This document shows, in pieces, positions 56,331 to 64,000 of a stretch of 64,000 nt of DNA. The translations under genes and the position numbers were made by a program. Position 1 is the stretch's first letter. Every line of letters begins with the position of its first letter. The stretch covers positions 124,001-188,000 of the forward strand of contig WNYE01000004.1 of NCBI GenBank assembly GCA_021396245.1, written 5' to 3'. The notes below the pieces were generated by a model, which was given only the letters and a program-made list of their open reading frames with translations, ran no database searches and was not told where the DNA came from. The stretch is from Sporothrix humicola (Eukaryota > Ascomycota > Sordariomycetes > Ophiostomatales > Ophiostomataceae).

Positions 56331-59300
56331 TCACCTGCTCACTTTGCTGCTGATGCTGGTCATGGTGTCGCTCATCTTGGAGCCAAACCCACCAATCCAC
56401 TCCGGCACCTTGAGCGACAGCCGCACCCGGCCCTCGATGATGACATTGATCGCGTTGATGACAGCAAACGTCGTCGAGCCGATCGCGCGGAACAGGGCCA
56501 GACCGGCCACAGACCACAGGATGAAGCGGAGGTAAAAGTTGTTGCCGATGCCGCTCGAGCCGTAGGCTTCGGACACGGCCATGGCCAGGATGCCGTTGGC
56601 AATCATCCATGTGACCACCATGTACGTGCGGACGCTCTTGTAGTAGTCCTCCTGCATCTGTGCTTCCGAGACGGGCGGCACGGGCACCTCAACACGGTCA
56701 CGGAGGTTGCGCAGAGCCTCGTCGTAGCCGCTGTCAATGTCGAGCTGTTCCGAAGGCATCTCAAGCTCGACGGTGCTGCCCTTGCCGACCGCACCACCCA
56801 AATCTGTCTTGAGCACGTTGTCACCCTTGGTACCCCAGGTAACATCGTGAGTGTTGCAGAAAGCGTACACCTGCAGAGTGCAAATGTAGCTGGGTAGAAG
56901 AGTAAAGTATTGCGCTGCAGAGGTAAACATGTGCCACGGGTCGAGGTACAAGAAGGACATGAAAAAGTACAGGCCGACTGTCGATGCTGTAGAGACGATC
57001 AGGTTGGTGAAGACGTTGTTGCCAATTTCCAGCTTGGTGCTGGAGTCGCGAAGTTGCCGGACCACAATGTACAGTGTCGCAAAAGTCGTGTACACCATGA
57101 TGATACCGTAGAGAATCATGCTCGTCATGTACAGCTTCTTGGCACCCTGCGGACGGTTACCGAGAGACAGAATGAACTGAGTGCTGATGAGAAGCGTGCA
57201 AGTGTAGCGCAAAACCGTAAAGATGTACTGGCCAATGTGGTGACCAAAGGGATCGACAGTCGGGTCGGCGAGACCACCGGCGACGAAGTAGAACGTGAGG
57301 TAAAAGTTGGCGAGCGAGAAGTAGGTGAACAAGAGCTGGAGCAGTTGGTAGAGGAACTCAATGTGCAGAAGGATCTTGCGGGCAATTGTATGGTCGGTTG
57401 ACCACAGTTGCTTGAAGTGCACAAGCGAGTAAACGGCCGCAAAGAAGGCACCGTTCAGCCAACGACGCCGCTGTGAGATGAATTCCGGTACACTATCCGG
57501 AACGTCAGTCTCACCGGTGCAGCTCTTGACGTACTTCAGGACCCAGCGCTCGCCGCGTTTGGCCACAAGCTCCCAGCAAAGAATACGATCTTCGGCCAAG
57601 TACATGTTGGCAGTAAACACGTCGGCGTGTTGACCGTGCAGGGTTTCTCCCTTGAAATATTGGCTGAGTGGGCCGTGGCCGGTCTCATCATTCTGGAGGG
57701 CGTGGTAACGGTAGGCACTCAGGGCACCGGGAAGCACTGTAATGTAGCCGAACACACTTTCCAATGGCTTGTCCAAGATGTTACTCATCTTGTACTCAAA
57801 GTTCTGCGAAGCGACCAGAGGGTTGAGCAGGTTGCTTCCGAAGCGGCCCTTCATAGCCTTGATCTCACCACAAGCACCAGCGACGTTCGAGTCGGTATCA
57901 AATGCCTTCCACAGGTGGTAAAGAGAGTTGTTGCCAGGACGCGTGCCGACATCGAGAAGAATGCAGACGTTAGGGTTGAGCGAACGGCCAAAAGCGTTGA
58001 AGAACCAACGGTGAGAATTGAGCTTGCGCTGGTTGCGCTCCTTGAGACAGAAGATCATCTGGCAAGGAACAATGCCCTTCTCGGCACCCTTGAATTTGAG
58101 GTCAGAATCCAGAGAAACCTGTGTCGTATACTCGTAGACGTGCGCCTGGACGGCCTTTTGGTTGACAAAGTTCTTGGCGATACCGTGTTGGTAAATACCC
58201 ATGGCAGCGAGAGCGTCGAGAGTGCGCGGGTGGATCTTTTCACGACCATCGGAGACGATGCACACCACAATCTTCTGCCAGCCGTTCTCACCCCAGGTAC
58301 GGGACTTGTTGCGACCACAGAAATGGGCAATGTTCTTCATGACGGCGTGCATTGTCCGGGTGAAATCATAGGCGTTCTCGTTGTACATGGTAACACAGAT
58401 GAAGAGCTCCGTCTCGCGAGCCGTGCGGCCAATGTTCTGGCGGAGCTTGTATCCACGGTCGACAAAGTCATCGGGATCGCAGGTGACGGCAGTGTAGCGC
58501 ATGTGGGTGAACTCGATCTCGTCGCGGCGCGGCAGGAAGCTGAAGAGGATGGTGGGAATCTTGCATTCAAGGACCAGCTTGCCATTAATAAGCTGGACGG
58601 CTTTCTTGCTCATGTGAGGTTCCCGAACACCGCGACGCTCCTGCCGGCCCTCAGGCGCAGGTCCATAGTACTCGACCTTTTCCTTGTTGGAGTTGACGAA
58701 GCTGTCTGCGTCGTCGCCGTCTTCCATGCCGTCTTTGTGGGCACGCATCTCCGCAATGTCTTTGGTGCCGTCTTCATCGTCATCGCCACCCTCAGGATCG
58801 TTGAGGGTCACTTGAGAGAAGTTGTTGCCGTACATTGTTTGACGGCTGCGGCTACCGCCGGACACCTCAGAGTGTGGGCGGAAGACATCATCTTCATCAC
58901 CTTCATCGTCCATACTACTGGCAGCCTCATAGCGGTACGACGCATTGCTACCGCGTGGTTGGTGTGAGTGCCGAGTGTAGGCAGAGCTCATGCCGGTGAT
59001 CTCACTCATGTCTTCCTCATCGCCGAGGGAGATGGAAACAGTTGCATCGTCGGCAAATGTCGAAGTCCGGTTGCCGCCATTTGCTGAAAAGAGAGGGGCA
59101 GGGGGGAGAGGCCGGCGAGGGCTACCACCGTATTGAGAAGCAGGCGTTCCTGGGCGCGGGCTGCCGTTAATGTCGGCAGACTCATACTGGGCTGGAGCAG
59201 GAGGCACCCGGCTGTAATCCGGCGCCTGCGCCGAAGAGAACGAGTTGGAGTGTCCATGGGGAACGTAGCTGCGACGGGAAGGTGTCCATGGCCGAGTGGG

Positions 59301-60344
59301 CGATGCTGAACGTGGAAGGTCGCCACGGATTCCGCGAAGAGGTGAGTACGACGAGTCTGGCGGTGGCGGCATCATCATGGGCGGATCGATGGACGTCCGC
59401 ACAGGGCTGGTGGAGACCTGGAAGGGATCTTGTGAAGCTGCTGAAAAGCGAAGTCTGTCTTTGTTAGTATTCTTTTGTGAGTCTGTATTTGTGGTGCCTT
59501 TGAGGCTGTTGATGGAAGTCTCTTCATTGCCAGCCATGCCGCCCGTAGACTTATCGAACAAAGAGCCAAGTCCTCCAGGCGTGTTACCTGGTAAAGGAGG
59601 CAATTGAGGAGGACCAGCAGCTTTCTTGCTCGATGTCACAAGGGGACGCGGCACAATGCTGGACTTGGTGGGCTCTGGAGAAAAAGCATCTCCATCTGCC
59701 ATCCTTCTCTGCAACTTGATGGTGGGAGTGCTGCCCAAAGCGGCCACTGGCCGACGAAGGAGAGGGGGAGTGCCAGCAGAAGCTGTTGTGGGAGAGGAAC
59801 ACTGGTCCTCGACAAACTTGACAGTCTTGTATGGGGTGTCTACCAGCTGAACACGCTGGACAACAGCAGGTCCTTTCTTTTCATCCTCTTTCTTTTGCTG
59901 CTGCCTGTTGTTCTCGCGCTGTTCAAGAGAGGACACAGCAGCTGCCACCTTGCTGGGGAGGGAGAGGGGAGATGTGTTTGGTAGAGACTGAGGAGTGGTA
60001 AGGAGAGAAGCTGGTGAGCTGACATACGATGTCGATGATCCCAGAGGGCGAATCTCGGGGAGCTGGGGCGGGCCTGCAGAGATGCTGCCGCGATGAAGAG
60101 GTCGAGACGAGGAAGAGGCAGAAATGCCCGATGTGCGCAGAGAGGGTGGCGTCAGGCCGTCGTCGTCGTGCATGCCACTACCGTCCATGGACGTGAGGAG
60201 ACGGACAGCGGCGGGGTTTGTCGATGTCGAGTGCGAGTGTGTTGTCGATGAGCCTCCGTTCAAGGAATCGTGGGCGCCATTGTCGCTGTGTTCGGTGTAG
60301 CCGAGATAATAGTCTGGCGGCCTCGTGGGCGTGCCTGGGTCCAT
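56331..60344 (-). CDS. Chitin synthase (division 1, GT2 family)
   Basis: A plasma membrane enzyme polymerising GlcNAc from UDP-GlcNAc. The frame is continuous, 1,337 residues from MDPGTPTRPPDYYLGY; the frame opens earlier at a GTG, and 60344 is the first plausible ATG. Catalytic features are LLDVGTRPG (about residue 797), the EDRILCWELV motif (about 917) and QRRRWLNG (about 958). The ALQNDETGHGPLSQYF and ADVFTANMYLAEDR blocks are typical of class I-III enzymes without a myosin head. About seven membrane segments follow from residue 985, with two more near the C-terminus. The N-terminal 590 residues are Ser/Pro-rich and unusually long (class I-III enzymes are usually about 900). A clean candidate intron (59587-59441, 147 nt) is a multiple of three without stops, so a 1,288-residue form is possible. 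Confidence 0.9.
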   Translation of the reverse strand: MDPGTPTRPPDYYLGYTEHSDNGAHDSLNGGSSTTHSHSTSTNPAAVRLLTSMDGSGMHDDDGLTPPSLRTSGISASSSSRPLHRGSISAGPPQLPEIRPLGSSTSYVSSPASLLTTPQSLPNTSPLSLPSKVAAAVSSLEQRENNRQQQKKEDEKKGPAVVQRVQLVDTPYKTVKFVEDQCSSPTTASAGTPPLLRRPVAALGSTPTIKLQRRMADGDAFSPEPTKSSIVPRPLVTSSKKAAGPPQLPPLPGNTPGGLGSLFDKSTGGMAGNEETSINSLKGTTNTDSQKNTNKDRLRFSAASQDPFQVSTSPVRTSIDPPMMMPPPPDSSYSPLRGIRGDLPRSASPTRPWTPSRRSYVPHGHSNSFSSAQAPDYSRVPPAPAQYESADINGSPRPGTPASQYGGSPRRPLPPAPLFSANGGNRTSTFADDATVSISLGDEEDMSEITGMSSAYTRHSHQPRGSNASYRYEAASSMDDEGDEDDVFRPHSEVSGGSRSRQTMYGNNFSQVTLNDPEGGDDDEDGTKDIAEMRAHKDGMEDGDDADSFVNSNKEKVEYYGPAPEGRQERRGVREPHMSKKAVQLINGKLVLECKIPTILFSFLPRRDEIEFTHMRYTAVTCDPDDFVDRGYKLRQNIGRTARETELFICVTMYNENAYDFTRTMHAVMKNIAHFCGRNKSRTWGENGWQKIVVCIVSDGREKIHPRTLDALAAMGIYQHGIAKNFVNQKAVQAHVYEYTTQVSLDSDLKFKGAEKGIVPCQMIFCLKERNQRKLNSHRWFFNAFGRSLNPNVCILLDVGTRPGNNSLYHLWKAFDTDSNVAGACGEIKAMKGRFGSNLLNPLVASQNFEYKMSNILDKPLESVFGYITVLPGALSAYRYHALQNDETGHGPLSQYFKGETLHGQHADVFTANMYLAEDRILCWELVAKRGERWVLKYVKSCTGETDVPDSVPEFISQRRRWLNGAFFAAVYSLVHFKQLWSTDHTIARKILLHIEFLYQLLQLLFTYFSLANFYLTFYFVAGGLADPTVDPFGHHIGQYIFTVLRYTCTLLISTQFILSLGNRPQGAKKLYMTSMILYGIIMVYTTFATLYIVVRQLRDSSTKLEIGNNVFTNLIVSTASTVGLYFFMSFLYLDPWHMFTSAAQYFTLLPSYICTLQVYAFCNTHDVTWGTKGDNVLKTDLGGAVGKGSTVELEMPSEQLDIDSGYDEALRNLRDRVEVPVPPVSEAQMQEDYYKSVRTYMVVTWMIANGILAMAVSEAYGSSGIGNNFYLRFILWSVAGLALFRAIGSTTFAVINAINVIIEGRVRLSLKVPEWIGGFGSKMSDTMTSISSKVSR

Positions 60345-62060
60345 TGCGCTTAAAGGGCTCGGGACTCTTTTAAATTGATCGTTGTGTGTATTCGTAGTGT
60401 TCCTTTCCTTTCGTTCTTCGTTCTTTGTTTCGAGTATCGTAGAAGCAGATTCTCGTAGTTGTTGGTGCTTTGGTATGTTGCTCACGCTGCTAAACTGGGA
60501 GAAATGGCGAGTTAGACGTGGTGATCGGCAGAGCTCAACAGCCCCAAAACAGAAAGGACGTCAACAAACACTGTCGAGGCGTGCGCGGGCGGAGCTAACC
60601 TATTAATTCGTCGCGATCTTTTGTTGTTTTTACAATCTCAGGAGAAAAAATGAAGATGCAAAAAGAACCGATTGAAGATGAAAGAGCAGAGAACAAAATG
60701 TCCGGGAAAGAAGGAAAGATGTGGATGTAGGAAGGAGGGTCCAAACAGGAAAGAGGACTGGAAGCTACGGGAAGAAGGTGCAGCTGTTGTTCGAGTTGTT
60801 CCTTCTTTGGCTGTGTGATCAAATTGGTGGTCGCTCCTTCTCTTGGCCCAGTTTGGCGTTGGAAGCTCCCCAAACAAGGATCCCGCTTGTTTTGACAGCA
60901 GGTGCGACGGAGAATGGGGGGTCGCAACGGGCATGTTGACTGTTGCGTTGCTGGGGCGACACCCTAATTGGGAAGGATGCACAACATGTTTGCGCTACCT
61001 TTGCCGCCCGAGAAGACCCACTTTTAGCCACGTCCTCAAAATGCTGGAGAAAGGACAGAAAAAGGAAAACAGGAAAGAGCTTCAATCCACCCAACAATCC
61101 ACTAAATTACTAAAAAATACACGAGAAGGCAGTTTTGGCGCTTTTCATGAAGCTATTCAAAGTCCATTAATTGTGACCGATTTGCAGTCGAGACGCACGT
61201 TTTAATTGAAGTTTTCAGAGTAGTTTCTTGCATTGGTCTGTTGTGTTGATATCGCGCCAAGAGTTGGCCAAGTGGTCTGTGGCGCCAGGTTGGGGAAGCA
61301 GCCGTGCATTTAGTCGTTGGCCTCAGAAATTAAATAGATAGTCGATATGTAGACGGATGGTCAGCAAGCACTTACACGCACCTACGTCCACATTGCATTG
61401 TCGTGCAAATTCTGTACAAATGATTTCTTTTCATCTGAATATCCAGTATTGTGAGCCCTCTGTCTTATTTTGTATTACACGTTGGTTTTATTGAAACATC
61501 AGGAGTGCATCTCCGGAAATCAAAATGTTTTTGTCGTAATTTTTCACGTCAAAGAAGGTCAGGCTAAAGGTCAATTCAAAAGGTCAAAAAATCAAGTCTC
61601 AAACGATTAGATTAGAGGGACTAAATAACGACTATTAAGACTTGCAGCAGACGCACAGCTTCAACAAAATATTGTTGCAGACAATGCCGTAAAATCATGA
61701 AATATACACACAAATAAAATATATACAAGAAAGAAAGTAAGTCGAGAGGACGTGAGGGAGAACGTTGTCTGTGGCGGCTCCGTTTCGACATGCAAAATAG
61801 AGCAGAATGCAAAGATAGGAAATATGAAATAAATGATACAGTCGGAATTCAAACATGATTCAAAAGAGGGGTCATGACAAAGGAGCGTAAAGAAGCGTAA
61901 AGCAGAAAACGTGAAAATTGTTGGTTGTGAACTTGGTGGTGCTGGTGTTGGTGGGAGAATTCAAAATGAGAGCCCAAACGAATCTCCAAAAATCCAAGAC
62001 TCAGTTAAGAGCTCAGATGGTGGTGGTGCAAGCTTGCGTTGCTGGACCGGAAGTGGCCGC
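60345..62060 (-). promoter_or_regulatory. Promoter/leader of chitin synthase and 3' region of laccase
   Basis: About 1.7 kb between two minus-strand genes. The first 600 bp (60.35-60.95 kb) are pyrimidine-rich on the minus strand, consistent with the chitin synthase leader. Sequence is AT-rich from about 61.35 to 61.96 kb, toward the laccase 3' end. Frames here lack coding character. Confidence 0.5.
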
Positions 62061-63812
62061 TTAGATGCCCGAGTCGTCCTGGGGCCAGACCTCGGAGCCG
62101 GTGTACTCGCCCCAGGTCTTGCAAATGTCGGCGCCGTTGCCGTCCCAGGCGGCATTGTCCCAGTTGACGATGGCGCCGCTGGTGAGGGCGGCCTCGGGGG
62201 ACTCGACAAACTGCATGGCGAGGCCCTCGCCGGTGTGCCAGGCAATGTGGCAGTGGACGAGCCAGGAGCCCGGGTTGTCGAGCTGGAAGGCGATGGCCAG
62301 GTAGCCGTTGGCGGGCAAAACGGCAACGTCGCGGCGGGTCGGGTTGTCAAAGTTGAAGTCGGCGGGGCCGGGGTAGGCGGTGTTGGCGGCCTGGCCCAGG
62401 ATAAAGAAGTCGTGGCCGTGCAGGTGCATGGGGTGGTTGACGCCAATGGTGGAGGTGTCAATGACCAAGACGACCCAGTCGTTGGGGGCGAAGCCGTTGC
62501 CAACCGAGACAATGTTCTCCTCCTGGTAGTAGCTGGTGTTCTGGTCGTGGACCTGCTTGAGGCTGGGCTCGGTCCAGTCGAGGTAGAGCGTGGAGGTGTT
62601 GAGCGTCCAGGTCAGGTAGCCCTTGATGAGGGTGCTGATGCCGAGGTCCTCGACGACAATCTCCGAGAGGTTGGTGACGTTGATGTTGAGGACGGGCACC
62701 AGGTGCAGGCGGTCCTCGTCGAAGCAGGTGTCCATGATGCCAATGGTGTCCTCGGTGGTGGGATCGGCCTTGCTGCTCGCGTTGTACCTCAGAATGGCAG
62801 TGCCGTCGGCCGAGACGTCGCCGTTGTTGCCAATGCCGTTGCAGTTGGTGTTCCAGCCCGACCGGATCCAGTAGTCGCCTTCGTCGGCATCAGCCGTAAA
62901 GACAATGTCGTAGCGCTGGCCAATGCCGATCTGGATGGTCTCGACCTCAAAGGGCTGCACAGGCACCAGATCGGTGGCAATGACCGTAAACTTGTGGCCG
63001 TCCATGTGGAAATCAAAGAAACCGTCGACGGCAACGTTGATCACGCGCATGCGGTATGTCTTGCCCTTTTCAACGACAACCTCGTACTTGGCGCCCGTGG
63101 TCACGCCATCCGCGTCCGTAAACGTGTTGGTGCCGTTGACCAGGATGTTGTCCAGCGTAAAGAGGCCACCGCGCTGGCGCGCCCACAGCTCCATGATGGG
63201 CGTGTGCGACCAGTCCTGCAGGAACAGCAGTCCCAGATCCTCATCGTAGTTGGCCGACGCAGGGCCGTTGATCAGCAGCGGACCAAACACGCCCTCGGAC
63301 ACCTGGAACGTGAAGTGGCTGTGGTACCACGTCGAGCCGTACTGGCGCAGGCGGTAGCTGTAGGTCATGGTGTCGCCGGGGGCAATGGGGCACTGCGTCA
63401 CGCCCGGCACGCCGTCCATCTCGGACGAGTTGAGCTGGCGGATGCCGTGCCAGTGCAGTGTCGTGCCGTTGTCCGGCAGGTTGTTGATGACGTGGATCGT
63501 CAGCGTGTCGCCCCAGTCGGCCGTGATCAGCGGGCCGGGTACCGTGCCGTTGATCGTCTGGCACTTGCGCACAATGCCATCGGGCGCGCAGTCCGTCTCT
63601 TCGACTGACAGCCAGTACTCGCGCTCGACACCCGTGTCCGGGGTCTCGAGGTAAAAGTTGGTGTTGATGTCAAAGCCGTCCGTCCAGCAGTTGCGCGACG
63701 TGGCCGAGTTGGTGCACACGGCACGCTCGGCCACTTCGGCGGGCGAGGCCGGGAGAGCGCTCACGGCGGCGCCAAAGAGCGCGGCCGCAAGGCCAGCAAG
63801 AAGTTTGACCAT
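62061..63812 (-). CDS. Laccase (ascomycete multicopper oxidase)
   Basis: A secreted multicopper oxidase that oxidises phenols while reducing O2 to water. Single exon, 583 residues; the ATG at 63812 precedes a signal peptide (MVKLLAGLAAALFGAAVSA, cleavage near residue 20). All four copper motifs are intact: HWHG at 120-123, WYHSHF with H164 and H166, HPMHLHGHDF from 460, and HCHIAWHTGEGLAMQF from 520 (Cys521 ligand of type 1 copper; Leu531 at the axial position). Three cupredoxin domains are in order. The protein ends in DSGI, the C-terminal plug found in ascomycete laccases; here the reading frame stops exactly there, without the extra propeptide seen in some relatives. Many N-glycosylation sites (NGT, NSS, NVT, NTS). 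Could be used for lignin/phenolic or pigment chemistry. Confidence 0.94.
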   Translation of the reverse strand: MVKLLAGLAAALFGAAVSALPASPAEVAERAVCTNSATSRNCWTDGFDINTNFYLETPDTGVEREYWLSVEETDCAPDGIVRKCQTINGTVPGPLITADWGDTLTIHVINNLPDNGTTLHWHGIRQLNSSEMDGVPGVTQCPIAPGDTMTYSYRLRQYGSTWYHSHFTFQVSEGVFGPLLINGPASANYDEDLGLLFLQDWSHTPIMELWARQRGGLFTLDNILVNGTNTFTDADGVTTGAKYEVVVEKGKTYRMRVINVAVDGFFDFHMDGHKFTVIATDLVPVQPFEVETIQIGIGQRYDIVFTADADEGDYWIRSGWNTNCNGIGNNGDVSADGTAILRYNASSKADPTTEDTIGIMDTCFDEDRLHLVPVLNINVTNLSEIVVEDLGISTLIKGYLTWTLNTSTLYLDWTEPSLKQVHDQNTSYYQEENIVSVGNGFAPNDWVVLVIDTSTIGVNHPMHLHGHDFFILGQAANTAYPGPADFNFDNPTRRDVAVLPANGYLAIAFQLDNPGSWLVHCHIAWHTGEGLAMQFVESPEAALTSGAIVNWDNAAWDGNGADICKTWGEYTGSEVWPQDDSGI

Positions 63813-64000
63813 GTTGAAGGTGGGAGTGGGTTTGAAAATCAAAAGAGTGCAAAGCGAGTGTCGTAACGAGGGTGGTATTCAAACGAATGTGGTGACGATT
63901 CTACGGAAAGAATCAGTCTGATCGGGAAATCAAAGTCAAAGGAAAGGACAGAAGAGCCAGGCGAGGAGGCTCAGGTCGATGTTGGCTGCCGATGAGGATG
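63813..64000 (-). promoter_or_regulatory. Upstream region of laccase (partial)
   Basis: Only 188 bp of upstream sequence are in the window. On the coding strand it is pyrimidine-biased. No specific motif is supported. Confidence 0.4.

Noticed and set aside
57627..58967. 446-codon plus-strand frame opposite the chitin synthase
   Set aside because: Same antisense shadow effect; no recognisable motif.
61911..63608. 565-codon plus-strand open frame opposite the laccase gene
   Set aside because: It is antisense to a gene with intact copper motifs and high GC at third positions, which creates long shadow frames; composition is Val/Gly/Asp/Arg-rich without domains.
1..64000. CRISPR arrays, insertion sequences, bacterial-style operons
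   Set aside because: None present; the window is eukaryotic nuclear DNA with spliceosomal introns.

Overview
This 64 kb window is nuclear DNA from a filamentous ascomycete (Pezizomycotina). The genes are split by short GT-AG introns, mostly 50-80 nt, with CTAAC/CTGAC-type branch points. They favour C or G at third positions. Two encode Zn(II)2Cys6 transcription factors, one a large fungal chitin synthase, one a secreted ascomycete-type laccase and one a Ser/Thr-rich GPI-type wall protein. Genes are sparse (18 convincing genes, one weaker small gene and one edge fragment), with long gene-free stretches. Low-complexity coding tracts (polyQ, polyG, polyS, polyN) are common. A Sordariomycete is likely; an Ophiostomatales relative is only a guess.

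Layout. 1-6.2 kb holds metabolic genes: an edge fragment resembling a D-2-hydroxyacid dehydrogenase (-), an MFS sugar transporter (+), an SDR oxidoreductase (-) and a PhyH-type dioxygenase (+). Two divergent promoters join them. 6.2-11.8 kb has no recognisable gene. 11.8-24 kb holds Zn2Cys6 regulator 1 (+), a HAD phosphatase (-), a TTC1-like TPR protein (+) and Zn2Cys6 regulator 2 (+). 24-34 kb holds aspartate aminotransferase (-), the ER Qa-SNARE Ufe1/syntaxin-18 (-) and a DHA1/Qdr-type MFS exporter (+). 33.5-37.6 kb is gene-free. 37.6-46 kb holds a small candidate gene (+), EMC4 (-), AP-1 beta-adaptin (+) and a GPI-type protein (-). 45.8-50.9 kb is gene-free. 50.9-64 kb holds a prenylated UBL3/MUB-like protein (+), the proteasome assembly factor Ump1 (-), a Ydr061w-type twin ABC ATPase (+), a chitin synthase (-) and a laccase (-).

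Function. Housekeeping genes of the secretory and endomembrane system (Ufe1, EMC4, AP-1 beta, the UBL3-like protein, chitin synthase) are interleaved with nutrition and wall genes. The only arrangement that looks like a functional group is the metabolic block at the left. UMP1 and the ABC ATPase share a compact bidirectional promoter with two CACGTG sites.

The most interesting signals are small-scale: a start codon alone in its exon (UMP1), a uORF whose stop overlaps a start (MFS exporter), an overlapping uORF (regulator 2), nested acid-free N-terminal extensions on the aminotransferase, and three stop-free introns of length 3n. No CRISPR array, transposon, rRNA or convincing tRNA was seen. 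Exon boundaries were inferred by hand from splice signals and reading frame. Family assignments come from recognised motifs, not from a search.
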